The notes below the pieces were generated by a model that saw only the letters and a list, made by a program, of their open reading frames with translations, searched no databases and was not told the origin of the DNA. This document shows positions 34,644 to 43,394 of a stretch of 64,000 nt of DNA, one piece after another. Each line of letters begins with the position of its first letter. Within the stretch, counting starts at the first letter, position 1. The position numbers and the translations under genes are program-made. Source of the stretch: Sedimentitalea sp041224545 (GTDB taxonomy: Bacteria; Pseudomonadota; Alphaproteobacteria; Rhodobacterales; Rhodobacteraceae); contig NZ_JBGFGP010000163.1 in assembly GCF_041224545.1 (NCBI RefSeq), positions 62,001-126,000 on the forward strand, given 5' to 3'.

Positions 34644-36599
34644 ATGAACGATCTCCTGACGCCCTCGGGCCCCTCCGATTACGATGCCTCCTCGATCGAA
34701 GTGCTCGAAGGCCTGGAACCGGTGCGCAAACGTCCCGGCATGTATATCGGCGGCACCGACGAGCGGGCGCTGCATCACCTCGTGGCAGAGGTGCTCGACA
34801 ACTCCATGGACGAGGCCGTGGCCGGGCACGCCAACCGTATCGAGGTCGAACTGCACGAGGATTACGCCGTCACCATCCGCGACAACGGCCGTGGCATTCC
34901 GATCGACCCGCACCCGAAATTCCCCGGAAAATCCGCTTTGGAGGTCATCCTCTGCACCCTGCATGCGGGCGGCAAATTCTCGGGCAAGGCTTATGAAACC
35001 TCGGGCGGTCTGCACGGGGTCGGTGCCTCGGTGGTAAACGCGTTGTCGGATTCCATGGTGGTGCAGGTCGCCCGCAACAAGGAACTCTACGAACAGCGCT
35101 TCTCGCGCGGCATTCCGCTCGGGCCCGTGGAAAAGGTCGGCGCCGCCCCCAATCGGCGCGGCACCACCGTCACTTTCCACGCCGACGAGGAAATCTTCGG
35201 CCACCACCGTTTCAAGCCCGCCCGCCTGTTCAAATCGATCCGCTCCAAGGCCTATCTTTTCTCGGGTGTCGAAATCCGCTGGAAATCCGCCATAGACGAC
35301 GGCGAGACCCCGACCGAGGCGAGCTTCCATTTCCCCGGCGGCCTCTCCGACTACCTGACCGAAACGCTCGGCACGGCCAGCACCTATGCCGACAAACCGT
35401 TCTCCGGCACCGTCGACTTCAGGGAAAAATTCGACACTCCCGGCAAGGTCGAATGGGCGATCAACTGGACGCCCTCGCGCGATGGGTTCATCCAGTCCTA
35501 CTGCAACACCGTCCCCACACCCGAGGGCGGCACCCATGTGGCGGGCTTCTGGGCCGCCATTCTCAAGGGAATCAAGGCCTATGGCGAGTTGGTCAGCAAC
35601 AAGAAGGCCGGCCAGATCACCCGCGACGACTTGATCACCGGCGGCTGTGCGCTGGTGTCCTGTTTCATTCGCGAGCCTGAATTCGTCGGCCAGACCAAGG
35701 ACCGTCTCGCCACGACCGAGGCGCAGCGGCTGGTGGAAAATTCGGTCCGTGACCATTTCGACAACTGGCTCGCCGCCGATACAAAATCCGCCGGGGCGAT
35801 CCTCGACTTCCTCGTCCTGCGGGCCGAGGAACGTCTGCGCCGCAAACAGGAAAAGGAAACCGCCCGCAAATCCGCCACCAAGAAACTGCGCCTGCCGGGC
35901 AAGCTGACCGACTGTTCGTCAAACAGCCGCGAGGGCACGGAACTGTTCATCGTCGAGGGCGACAGCGCGGGCGGCTCGGCCAAGATGGCACGCGACCGCA
36001 AGACACAGGCGTTGCTGCCCCTGCGCGGCAAGATCCTCAACGTGCTCGGCGCGGCCAGTTCCAAACTGGGATCGAACGCCGAGATCAACGATCTGACGCA
36101 GGCGCTTGGTGTCGGGCTGGGCAGCAAGTTCAACGTGGACGACCTGCGCTATGACAAGGTCATCATCATGACCGACGCCGACGTGGACGGCGCGCATATC
36201 GCGTCGCTGCTGATGACCTTCTTCTTTACCCAGATGCGCCCGATGATCGACGCCGGGCACCTCTATCTCGCCTGCCCGCCGCTGTTCCGGCTCACGCAGG
36301 GGGCAAAACGTGTCTATTGCACCGACGAGACCGAGCGCGACGCCTGGCTGGAAAAGGGTCTGGGCGGCAAGGGCAAGATCGATGTCTCGCGCTTCAAGGG
36401 TCTTGGCGAAATGGACGCCAAGGACCTCAAGGAAACCACGATGGACCCGAACTCCCGCAAACTGATCCGTGTCACCATCGACGAAGACGAACCCGGAGAA
36501 ACCGGCGATCTGGTGGAACGGCTGATGGGCAAGAAGCCCGAGATGCGATTCCAGTATATCCAGGAGAACGCGCGGTTCGTGGAGGAGTTGGATGTTTGA
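34644..36599 (+). CDS. parE: DNA topoisomerase IV subunit B
   Basis: 651-residue ATPase subunit that with ParC decatenates daughter chromosomes. The GHKL ATPase domain has DNSMDEA and DNGRGIP near residues 52-85, and GGLHGVGASVVNALS. The TOPRIM domain has EGDSAGGSAKMARDR and the metal-binding DADVDGAHI. Length fits ParE; GyrB proteins are usually near 800 residues with a longer insert. No operon partner is visible, and parC lies elsewhere. Confidence 0.94.
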   Translation: MNDLLTPSGPSDYDASSIEVLEGLEPVRKRPGMYIGGTDERALHHLVAEVLDNSMDEAVAGHANRIEVELHEDYAVTIRDNGRGIPIDPHPKFPGKSALEVILCTLHAGGKFSGKAYETSGGLHGVGASVVNALSDSMVVQVARNKELYEQRFSRGIPLGPVEKVGAAPNRRGTTVTFHADEEIFGHHRFKPARLFKSIRSKAYLFSGVEIRWKSAIDDGETPTEASFHFPGGLSDYLTETLGTASTYADKPFSGTVDFREKFDTPGKVEWAINWTPSRDGFIQSYCNTVPTPEGGTHVAGFWAAILKGIKAYGELVSNKKAGQITRDDLITGGCALVSCFIREPEFVGQTKDRLATTEAQRLVENSVRDHFDNWLAADTKSAGAILDFLVLRAEERLRRKQEKETARKSATKKLRLPGKLTDCSSNSREGTELFIVEGDSAGGSAKMARDRKTQALLPLRGKILNVLGAASSKLGSNAEINDLTQALGVGLGSKFNVDDLRYDKVIIMTDADVDGAHIASLLMTFFFTQMRPMIDAGHLYLACPPLFRLTQGAKRVYCTDETERDAWLEKGLGGKGKIDVSRFKGLGEMDAKDLKETTMDPNSRKLIRVTIDEDEPGETGDLVERLMGKKPEMRFQYIQENARFVEELDV

Positions 36600-36606
36600 A
36601 GTGGGG

Positions 36607-37416
36607 TTATCGATGTTTCATCGCAACTCTCGGCATAGCCCGTAGGCTTTCGATTTTTGATCGCACATCCGCATCAAATTTAATGCTCTCTATTGAATGA
36701 ATGCACTTTAACCCGGCACCCAGCACTTTCCCGCTGACATCAGCACCAAATCTTGATTGTAGTTCAGCAATATATCTTGGCTCGGGAATATTATAGTTGT
36801 TGGGTGTCTTGTTTACACACTGATAAACCGCGTGCGCAGCTAAGTCTGCGTACTTCAGCAGAGGCTCTTCGTGCTTTGCTCTTTCAACAAACCCGAAGGG
36901 ATTGAAACACTGAATATTCTTCGCTTCGGCATGCTGCGGATCGTCCTTTATTTTCCCGACATATCGCCGAAGCGCATCGAAATCATGATTGCGTCCTTCG
37001 AAGACTACATCAGGATCACTATCGAAAAGCCCTTTTCCTCTGAGATATCCGCCTACTCTTTCAAGCAGATATTGGGTGCATTTGTTATAGAACTTATGCG
37101 GTTTCCAAGAAATCTCTTCAGCATAGGCTTCCAGTGTGGCCTTTTTTGAGACCACCGCAAAGAATCGGAGGTTCAGCTCAACTGATTTTCTGGAAAAATA
37201 GACAGTTTGCGAGTGGTTTAAATCTGTTGCGTGTTTCCAATGCCTGCCAAAAGTATCTTCAAGTTCTTTAAGCATTTTTTTTGCCAAAATCTGCGTGGCC
37301 TCTGGCATCACACATGCGGCGAGAACGAAGTATGGTGACGCTCCGTTCCCCGTGCCTTGGCGTACTTTTTTCAAACCGGTATCGCCGCTCTCATCAATGA
37401 AAACTGTGCATCGCAT
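36607..37416 (-). CDS. DUF3800 domain protein
   Basis: 269-residue protein. The N-terminal FIDESGDTG and the late LLKYADLAAHAVYQ are the two signature blocks of DUF3800, a family of probable RNase-H-like fold often found in phages, plasmids and variable loci. The DESG acid, a middle D/E block (VFEGRNHDFDALRRYVG) and the ADLA acid would fit a metal-dependent active site, but no activity is established. The gene is visibly richer in A and T than its neighbours, and its codon use differs, so recent acquisition is likely. It lies head to tail against parE with a 7-bp gap. Confidence 0.82.
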   Translation of the reverse strand: MRCTVFIDESGDTGLKKVRQGTGNGASPYFVLAACVMPEATQILAKKMLKELEDTFGRHWKHATDLNHSQTVYFSRKSVELNLRFFAVVSKKATLEAYAEEISWKPHKFYNKCTQYLLERVGGYLRGKGLFDSDPDVVFEGRNHDFDALRRYVGKIKDDPQHAEAKNIQCFNPFGFVERAKHEEPLLKYADLAAHAVYQCVNKTPNNYNIPEPRYIAELQSRFGADVSGKVLGAGLKCIHSIESIKFDADVRSKIESLRAMPRVAMKHR

Positions 37417-37628
37417 ATTGAAGATACAACATATGCAGTTTCTTCAGTGCAAGACAATTTCGATAGGTCTTACTTCGCATTAACCACGCCCCAAACTAAT
37501 GCAGTTCAGCCGCCCCTTCGATCCTGCAACAGTGCGCCGGGTCTCTGGCGCGGCTTTCTCGCGAGGCAGCGACAGCAAACACAAACTGCAATCTTGCGTC
37601 CGGCGTTTTGCGACGTAAACTCCGCCGG

Positions 37629-37916
37629 ATGAATTTTGTTCTGGATCATCAGCTTGCCCTGCGCTTTGCCTGCTTTGTCCTGGGCTGTGTCAGCACGTCC
37701 GCAATCGATTATGCGCCTGCGGGATCGCGGGCGTGGAAGCTGGCCGACCTGCTCTGGGTGGTGCTGGGTGCGGTAACCGCCGTTCTCGCCGGGTTTTGCA
37801 CGTCCGACAGGTCCCGGCTCGACCGGCAGATCGGGATCGCCTATGCGCTGACCGATGCGTTCGACCGCAACGCCGCGCCGTTCCGGCTTGGAAAACCCAT
37901 GGCCGGGCTCAGATGA
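37629..37916 (+). CDS. Small membrane protein
   Basis: 95-residue protein with two hydrophobic stretches (about 9-27 and 37-58) and a polar C-terminus. No family recognised. The ATG at 37629 has only a weak ribosome site; the alternative at 37608 adds seven basic residues. Its stop overlaps the ATG of the next gene (ATGA), which supports translation of both. It begins a three-gene run ending in a VWA protein. Confidence 0.55.
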   Translation: MNFVLDHQLALRFACFVLGCVSTSAIDYAPAGSRAWKLADLLWVVLGAVTAVLAGFCTSDRSRLDRQIGIAYALTDAFDRNAAPFRLGKPMAGLR

Positions 37917-38494
37917 TCCGCACCCGCGTCCTTCCCTCTCTCTTCGCGGTCACGCTGCTGACAACCGGGGCGCGCGCCGAACCGGTGGATTGGGCCAATG
38001 TCGACGGGTGGGATGTGGCCTATTACCCCGGCTCCAAGGGCTGTCAGGCCTTCACGCTGTTTGACGAGGAAACCGCGTTCTTCATCGGCTTTGACGGCAA
38101 GGGCGGCAATCCGGCGCTGGATGTCACGCTGCTCAACTCCGCGTGGGACATGATCGAGCATGGCGAGGAATATCCCGTGCGCCTGCGGTTCGGAGATCAG
38201 GCGGCATGGACGCTGAACATGGATGGGGTGGTGCTGAACGGATATCCGGGATTTCACATCCTGATCGATGCCGATACCCCCTCGGCCCGCCAATTCACCC
38301 GGGAATTCAAGCGCGAGCGCGTCATGTTGTGGCGGCGCGCGGGCCAGACGCTCGGGACCTTCTCGCTCTCCGGGTCGAACAACGCCTTCACCGCGGTGCG
38401 CGAATGCCATGAATTTCACCGCAAGGCGCGCGACGCCCGCTCCGCCGCGTCACGGGAACGCAGCCCCCAAACCAACGACCCGTTTGCATCCTGA
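37913..38494 (+). CDS. Secreted protein of unknown function
   Basis: 193-residue protein with a cleavable signal peptide ending near GARA-E (residue about 22). The mature domain shows a pair of cysteines (in SKGCQAF and VRECHEF) about 130 residues apart that could form a disulfide, and aromatic-rich beta-type segments. I do not recognise the family. It is coupled to the preceding small membrane protein and followed 74 bp later by a secreted VWA protein on the same strand. Confidence 0.6.
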   Translation: MIRTRVLPSLFAVTLLTTGARAEPVDWANVDGWDVAYYPGSKGCQAFTLFDEETAFFIGFDGKGGNPALDVTLLNSAWDMIEHGEEYPVRLRFGDQAAWTLNMDGVVLNGYPGFHILIDADTPSARQFTREFKRERVMLWRRAGQTLGTFSLSGSNNAFTAVRECHEFHRKARDARSAASRERSPQTNDPFAS

Positions 38495-38568
38495 CCCCGT
38501 TGCATCGGGACCAATGTGTAATGGACGTTCGATGCGCGTCTCGCGATATTTTGGGCCGGAGGTTCCGC

Positions 38569-39303
38569 ATGAAGCAAAAGATCGTCACGCTCGCGCTCTG
38601 CGCCACGCTCGCCCCGGGCGGCACCGGCACCGCCTGGTCGCAGGAGCGCTGCAATGCCGACGCGATGCTGGTTTTCGATGCCTCAGGATCGATGGCAGAG
38701 ATGGGTTACAACGGGATAGACATGCCGCGTATCGTCGACGCGCGCGCTGCGCTGCACAAGGCGCTGCCCGACATCACACCTTTTCGCAATGTCGGGCTGA
38801 TCACCTACGGGCCGGGCGCCGATGAACAGGCCTGTAGCCATGTCGCCCTGCGCCTGTCCCCGGTGCCGGATGCCTCGGCGCGGATCCTCGCCGAGATCGA
38901 CGCGATCGAACCGGACGGCAACACCGCGCTCAGCCGCGCCGTGGCCGAGGCCGCCCGCGTTCTTGGCGCGCCGGAACGTCCCGGGGTCGTGGTTGTGGTC
39001 AGCGACGGCAAAGAGACGTGCGGCGGTGCCCCGTGCCAACTGGCCGCGGAACTGGCAAGGAGCGCCCCGTCTCTCGTGGTGCATGTGATCGGGTTCAAGG
39101 TGCGGGGCAGCTTTTTCGGATGGGAGGGTGGCGACGGCAATCCCGATTTCGACGTCCCGTCCAGCCCCTCACGCTGTCTCGCGGATCGCACCGGCGGGCT
39201 GTATCTCTCGACCGAAACCGTCGATGAACTCGTGCAGGCGCTTCGACAGACGCTGAGCTGTCCGGTGATCAGCGATGCAGGCGCGCGGCGCACGCGCATA
39301 TGA
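38569..39303 (+). CDS. Secreted von Willebrand factor A domain protein
   Basis: 244-residue protein with a signal peptide (about 1-24) and a VWA fold. The MIDAS motif DASGS lies at about 34-38, with the supporting Thr in DGNTALSRAV and the Asp in VVVVSDGKETCGG. Four or more cysteines suggest periplasmic or extracellular disulfides. VWA domains bind metal and protein ligands; the partner is not evident. ATG 38569 follows GGAGG. A MoxR ATPase, the usual partner of many VWA proteins, is absent here. Confidence 0.8.
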   Translation: MKQKIVTLALCATLAPGGTGTAWSQERCNADAMLVFDASGSMAEMGYNGIDMPRIVDARAALHKALPDITPFRNVGLITYGPGADEQACSHVALRLSPVPDASARILAEIDAIEPDGNTALSRAVAEAARVLGAPERPGVVVVVSDGKETCGGAPCQLAAELARSAPSLVVHVIGFKVRGSFFGWEGGDGNPDFDVPSSPSRCLADRTGGLYLSTETVDELVQALRQTLSCPVISDAGARRTRI

Positions 39304-39312
39304 GCGCAGCGG

Positions 39313-39552
39313 TCAAAAGGCCTTGAAGGTCATGGTGGTCAGCGACCGTTCGATACCGGGTATGTCGAGCAAATGATCGTTGATGTATTTCCCGACATCT
39401 TCGCTCTCGGGAATATAGAGCTTCATCAGCAGGTCGTAGTCACCGCTCGTGGAATAAAGTTCAGAGTGGATTTCGCGCAGGGCGATTTCCTCGGCCACCT
39501 TGTAGGTGGTGCCGGGCTTGCAACGGATCTGGACGTAGACACAGGTAGACAT
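39313..39552 (-). CDS. Stand-alone Lrp/AsnC ligand-binding (RAM) domain protein
   Basis: 79-residue protein equal to the C-terminal RAM domain of Lrp/AsnC regulators: VYVQIRCKPGTTYKVAEEIA, then SGDYDLLMKLYI and the closing IPGIERSLTTMTF. The DNA-binding helix-turn-helix is absent. Such SraA/RAM-only proteins bind amino acids and can form mixed oligomers with full-length regulators. It is divergent from hisB and next to it, but no direct link to histidine synthesis is shown. Confidence 0.85.
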   Translation of the reverse strand: MSTCVYVQIRCKPGTTYKVAEEIALREIHSELYSTSGDYDLLMKLYIPESEDVGKYINDHLLDIPGIERSLTTMTFKAF

Positions 39553-39858
39553 GGGCGGGCCTTGCTTGATTGTGGAGACAGGCTGGCACGGGGTGCGAAC
39601 AGGTGCAATCCCCCTCGGCAGTGCAGACTGGCGAAATAATTACCGGGCATCCGGCGTGGCGAAGTGGGATCGGGAAACCCCCTTTACGGATCGACATCAC
39701 ATTTGCCGGTGGGTCGAGTGCGTTTCATCGGAAACGACCTTTCGCACGCCGGCACACACAACATCGCCCCGTTTTCGGGGTCGGCGCAGGTCGGTGACGG
39801 CTTTACCTGCCCGGTCCAGCATCTATAAGGACCGGGCAACCGGCAGCGAGGACCAAGG
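39553..39858. other. Intergenic region between the RAM-domain gene and hisB
   Basis: 306 bp divergent region holding the promoters of both genes. The only clear element is the perfect 9-bp stem described separately just before hisB. Short overlapping frames here lack ribosome sites and recognisable domains. Confidence 0.5.
39809..39837. promoter_or_regulatory. Stem-loop and probable -10 box ahead of hisB
   Basis: A perfect inverted repeat, GCCCGGTCC (39809-39817) and GGACCGGGC (39829-39837), encloses an 11-base AT-rich loop that carries TATAAG (39824-39829). TTTACC at 39802-39807 lies 16 bases before it and could be a weak -35. The dyad therefore coincides with a possible hisB promoter and could be an operator or a structured 5' leader. 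hisB starts 21 bases later. Confidence 0.45.
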
Positions 39859-40446
39859 ATGCGCAACGCGACCGTAACCCGTAAAACGGCGGAAACCGAT
39901 ATCTCGGTGACTCTGGATCTGGACGGATCGGGAAGCTACGACAACCAGACGGGCGTCGGCTTTTTCGATCACATGCTGGACCAGCTTGCCCGGCACTCGC
40001 TCATCGACATGACGATACGGGCCAAGGGCGACCATCACATCGACGATCATCACACGGTCGAGGATGTCGGTATCGCACTGGGACAGGCCCTGACCGAAGC
40101 GCTTGGCGACAAGCGCGGGATCCGGCGCTATGGCGCCTGCCTGCTGCCGATGGATGATGCGCTTGTGCGCACCGCGCTGGACCTGTCCGCGCGCCCCTAT
40201 CTGGTTTGGAACGTGGCCATGCCCACCGCCAAGATCGGCACTTTCGATACCGAACTCGTGCGCGAGTTCTTCCAGGCATTCTCGACGCATGGCGGCATCA
40301 CGCTGCATGTCGATGCCCTGCACGGGTTGAACAGCCACCACATCGCCGAGGCGGCCTTCAAATCCGTCGCCCGCGCGCTGCGCGAAGCCGTCGAACCCGA
40401 TCAGCGCAAAGCAGATGCCGTCCCGTCCACGAAGGGCACGCTGTGA
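39859..40446 (+). CDS. hisB: Imidazoleglycerol-phosphate dehydratase
   Basis: 195-residue monofunctional HisB (no phosphatase domain), the sixth step of histidine synthesis. Metal-binding His motifs are FFDHMLDQLARH and DDHHTVEDVGIALGQ in the first half and GLNSHHIAEAAFKSVARAL in the second. Length is typical. Good ribosome site (GCGAGGACCAAGG). It heads the hisB-hisH pair; the strand order hisB-H-A-F-E is conserved in Rhodobacterales. Confidence 0.96.
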   Translation: MRNATVTRKTAETDISVTLDLDGSGSYDNQTGVGFFDHMLDQLARHSLIDMTIRAKGDHHIDDHHTVEDVGIALGQALTEALGDKRGIRRYGACLLPMDDALVRTALDLSARPYLVWNVAMPTAKIGTFDTELVREFFQAFSTHGGITLHVDALHGLNSHHIAEAAFKSVARALREAVEPDQRKADAVPSTKGTL

Positions 40447-40450
40447 CGTC

Positions 40451-41089
40451 ATGCTGACCGCCATCATCGATTATGAAAGCGGCAACCTGCATTCCGCCGA
40501 AAAGGCTTTTCAACGGATGGCCCGCGAAGTTGACGCCGGCACAGTCGTGGTCACGTCCGACGCGGATGAGGTTGCGCGCGCCGACCGCGTGGTGCTGCCC
40601 GGTGATGGGGCCTTTCCGGCCTGCGCCGCGGCATTGCGGGGGCATTCGGGGCTGTTTGACGCGCTGGTCGAAACGGTCGAGACCCGTGGCCGACCATTCC
40701 TCGGAATTTGCGTCGGCATGCAACTGATGGCCAGTTGGGGGCGCGAATACGAGGACACGCGGGGGCTCGGCTGGGTCGATGGCGAAGTCGTGCGGATCGC
40801 CCCCTCAGACCCGGCCCTCAAGGTTCCACATATGGGTTGGAACGATCTGATCATCGACACCGACCACCCGGTCTTTGATGGTGTGACAACGGGCGATCAC
40901 GCCTATTTCGTCCATTCCTACCAGTTCGACGTTTCAAATCCCGACGATCGGCTGGCGCACGTGGAATATGGCGGCGACGTCACGGCGGTCATCGGCCGGA
41001 ACACCATGCTGGGCATGCAGTTCCACCCGGAGAAAAGCCAGGCCACCGGTCTGCGGCTCATCTCGAACTTTCTGCGCTGGTCGCCCTGA
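40451..41089 (+). CDS. hisH: Imidazole glycerol phosphate synthase glutamine amidotransferase subunit
   Basis: 212-residue class I glutaminase that feeds ammonia to HisF. The nucleophile is Cys87 in FLGICVGMQLM, and the His-Glu pair is in MQFHPEKSQATG. The start AIIDYESGNLHS is diagnostic. It starts 4 bp after the hisB stop. The HisF partner is encoded about 2.3 kb downstream at 43395-44156. Confidence 0.96.
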   Translation: MLTAIIDYESGNLHSAEKAFQRMAREVDAGTVVVTSDADEVARADRVVLPGDGAFPACAAALRGHSGLFDALVETVETRGRPFLGICVGMQLMASWGREYEDTRGLGWVDGEVVRIAPSDPALKVPHMGWNDLIIDTDHPVFDGVTTGDHAYFVHSYQFDVSNPDDRLAHVEYGGDVTAVIGRNTMLGMQFHPEKSQATGLRLISNFLRWSP

Positions 41090-41098
41090 GCGGCGGGA

Positions 41099-41485
41099 TC
41101 AGTTGATCCGGCTCCAGGTCTGTTTCGAACAGATCAGACCACCGGCCACGCAGCCGCGCAGGGCCAGCGAGTTGCCGTTCAACTGCATCTTGCCGACATA
41201 GATCTTGTCGTTGGACGGTCGCCACACCTTGCCCGCATAGGAACCGTCGCCGCCCGGCACCATGTCGATCACCAGCGTCTTGCCGATATTCGGCGAGGCG
41301 TATTCGCCATCGCTGTTGAATGTCCGCGCGATGACACCGCAGATTGCGGCGCCGCACATGCTCATATCGACATAGGCATAGGAGCCGTCGTCCACCTCGG
41401 TTTTCCACGTGCCTTCGGCGGGATCGGCCAGCGCCATCCCGGCCAGACCAAGCGCGATCGTGACGCCCAGAAGCAGCTTCTTCAT
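41099..41485 (-). CDS. DUF2147 family secreted protein
   Basis: 128-residue exported protein. The signal peptide ends at MALA-D (residue about 20), followed by the DUF2147 pattern: EGTWKTEVDDGSYAYVDM, a cysteine pair in CGAAICGVIA and a C-terminal GCVAGGLICSKQTWSRI. The family has no firm function; some members are induced by stress or metals. The ATG at 41485 has GGAGGATT before it. It is inserted in opposite orientation between hisH and hisA, convergent with hisH. Confidence 0.85.
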   Translation of the reverse strand: MKKLLLGVTIALGLAGMALADPAEGTWKTEVDDGSYAYVDMSMCGAAICGVIARTFNSDGEYASPNIGKTLVIDMVPGGDGSYAGKVWRPSNDKIYVGKMQLNGNSLALRGCVAGGLICSKQTWSRIN

Positions 41486-41615
41486 CGTGCAATCCTCCCA
41501 TATGCGGATACTCTGCTCACCGCGCGCGAGTCTGGCAAGACTGACCTTGGGTCGCATTGCATTCCCGCGCTGCACCATGCCATATCGCGCCGACTCTCCA
41601 GTGAAAGGCCGCAAC

Positions 41616-42338
41616 ATGCTTCTCTATCCCGCCATTGACCTCAAGGACGGACAGGCCGTGCGGCTTGTGCGCGGTGAGATGGACAAGGCCACTGTATTCA
41701 ATGACGATCCTGCGGCGCAGGCCCGCGCCTTTGTCGACGCCGGTTGCGAATGGCTGCACCTTGTCGATCTGAATGGCGCCTTTGCGGGCGAGCCGGTCAA
41801 TGCCGCGCCGGTCGAAGCGATTCTCGCGGCCTGTGACGTGCCGGCGCAACTTGGCGGTGGTATCCGCGACATGGCAACGATCGAAAGCTGGATCGAAAAG
41901 GGTCTGGCGCGGGTGATCCTCGGCACCGTCGCGGTCGAGAATCCCGATCTCGTGCGCGAAGCGGCGCGGGTCTTTCCGGGCAAGGTGGCGGTCGGCATCG
42001 ATGCGCGCAACGGCATGGTGGCAACCAAGGGCTGGGCAGAGGAAACCGATATCGAGGTGACCGATCTCGCCAGATCCTTCGAAGATGCCGGTGTCGCCGC
42101 GATCATCTATACCGACATCAACCGTGACGGCGCGATGCAGGGGCCGAATATCGAGGCCACCGCCGCGCTCGCCCGCGCCGTTTCGATTCCGGTCATCGCC
42201 TCGGGCGGTGTCAGTTCGCTCGCGGATCTGATCGCTCTGCGGGATTGCGGCGCCAAGCTGAACGGTGCGATTTCCGGACGCGCGCTCTATGACGGAGCGC
42301 TGAACCTGCAGGACGCGCTGGCCGCGCTCAGAGACTGA
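41616..42338 (+). CDS. hisA: Phosphoribosylformimino-5-aminoimidazole carboxamide ribotide isomerase
   Basis: 240-residue TIM-barrel isomerase (ProFAR isomerase), fourth step of histidine synthesis. N-terminal catalytic Asp in LYPAIDLKDGQAVRL, C-terminal Asp in YTDINRDGAMQGPN, and phosphate-binding glycines in QLGGGIRDM and IASGGVSS. ATG 41616 has AAAGG upstream; the longer frame from 41409 has no homology in its extension. It overlaps the DUF2867 gene by one base. Confidence 0.96.
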   Translation: MLLYPAIDLKDGQAVRLVRGEMDKATVFNDDPAAQARAFVDAGCEWLHLVDLNGAFAGEPVNAAPVEAILAACDVPAQLGGGIRDMATIESWIEKGLARVILGTVAVENPDLVREAARVFPGKVAVGIDARNGMVATKGWAEETDIEVTDLARSFEDAGVAAIIYTDINRDGAMQGPNIEATAALARAVSIPVIASGGVSSLADLIALRDCGAKLNGAISGRALYDGALNLQDALAALRD

Positions 42339-42811
42339 TGCTGTTTCCGTCGGTCGAAACAGTTCCGCTGCCTCCGGACAGTGCACTCTGGGCACTGCAT
42401 CGCCCCGGCGACTTTATCGACGGTTATCGCGTGAAGGCTACCTATCCACCCCGCGCGGCGGCGCAAATCGCGATGAAATTTCCGCTCTGGGTCCGCGCCC
42501 TGCTTGCTCTGCGTCAGATCATCATGTGGCCGTTCGGCCTCAGAGGGGAAGGCTCCGGCAAGGACAGCATCGCGATCTTTCCGGTCTGCAAGGACACCGA
42601 ACAGGAACTCGTGCTCGGCTTTGACGACAAGCACCTGGATTTCCGGATCAGCATCCTGTCGCGCGATGGCCATGTCCATTGCGCGACATGGGTGCATCGT
42701 CACAACTGGCTCGGGCGCGCCTATCTGGCGGCGGTCATGCCGTTTCACGTTTTCATAACGAAACACATGCTGGCGCGCGTCGCCAAACACGCCAGATCAG
42801 CGCACCGGTAA
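42338..42811 (+). CDS. DUF2867 domain protein
   Basis: 157-residue protein whose start overlaps the hisA stop. The conserved patterns of DUF2867 are visible: PRAAAQIAMKFPLWVRALLALR near residues 46-65, FPVCKDTEQELVLGFDDKHLDFRIS, and the ending AYLAAVMPFHVFITKHMLARV. The function is unknown. It lies within the histidine gene region, which may only reflect cotranscription with hisA. Confidence 0.8.
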   Translation: MLFPSVETVPLPPDSALWALHRPGDFIDGYRVKATYPPRAAAQIAMKFPLWVRALLALRQIIMWPFGLRGEGSGKDSIAIFPVCKDTEQELVLGFDDKHLDFRISILSRDGHVHCATWVHRHNWLGRAYLAAVMPFHVFITKHMLARVAKHARSAHR

Positions 42812-42819
42812 GCCGCTCA

Positions 42820-43272
42820 TCACGATTCTGCCGCCTTGCCCGTCAGCTTGGCCAGCGCCCCCTGCATCATGCCGATGGCCGGCAGATTGTCGTCGATGGC
42901 CAGATCATCGAGCATATCCTCGGGATCCTCGTAGGCGAACCAGACCTGCCCGTCGGCATCCGCATAGGCCAGCACCTTGAGCGGCAGAAACAACCCGGCC
43001 AGCGGATCGGCCTGCATCACCGGCGTGCCCAGCTTGGGATTGCCAAAGATCAGCACCTGCGCATCGCCCAGTTCCATTTCGACCTTTCTTGCACCGGCGG
43101 CGTGATCGACGCGGGCAAAAACCGTTGCACCGGCCCCTTCGACGGCGGCCTGAAGCGCATCCATCGCCGCGTCCACGGTCTTGTCGGTCCTGACCTTCAC
43201 CAGGTCATCGGCCATCGCCTGCCCCGCGCCAGACAGGGCCATCGCCGCCGCCAATATGGTGTTTCCTCGCAT
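42820..43272 (-). CDS. DUF302 family exported protein
   Basis: 150-residue protein. A signal peptide ends near GQAMA-D (residue about 21). The DUF302 domain follows: TVDAAMDALQAAVEGAGATVFARVDHAAGA, then VLIFGNPKLGTPVMQADPLAGLFLPLKVL and DGQVWFAYEDPE. The family is widespread, often periplasmic, with unknown biochemistry. The ATG at 43272 follows an AGGAGAGAG site. It is convergent with DUF2867 and divergent from hisF. Confidence 0.87.
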   Translation of the reverse strand: MRGNTILAAAMALSGAGQAMADDLVKVRTDKTVDAAMDALQAAVEGAGATVFARVDHAAGARKVEMELGDAQVLIFGNPKLGTPVMQADPLAGLFLPLKVLAYADADGQVWFAYEDPEDMLDDLAIDDNLPAIGMMQGALAKLTGKAAES

Positions 43273-43394
43273 GTCGATCTCTCTCCTGTTGGGTTGTCCC
43301 GCGTGCATGTCTTCACGATACCGCGCGGGGGTCCAATCACATCTCTGGTATCGGCACGGCTTTGCCTTTAGGAGATGGACCAAAAGGACCGGAC

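Noticed and set aside
39553..39858. Histidine leader peptide / attenuator upstream of hisB
   Set aside because: No short frame with consecutive histidine codons was found before the hairpin.
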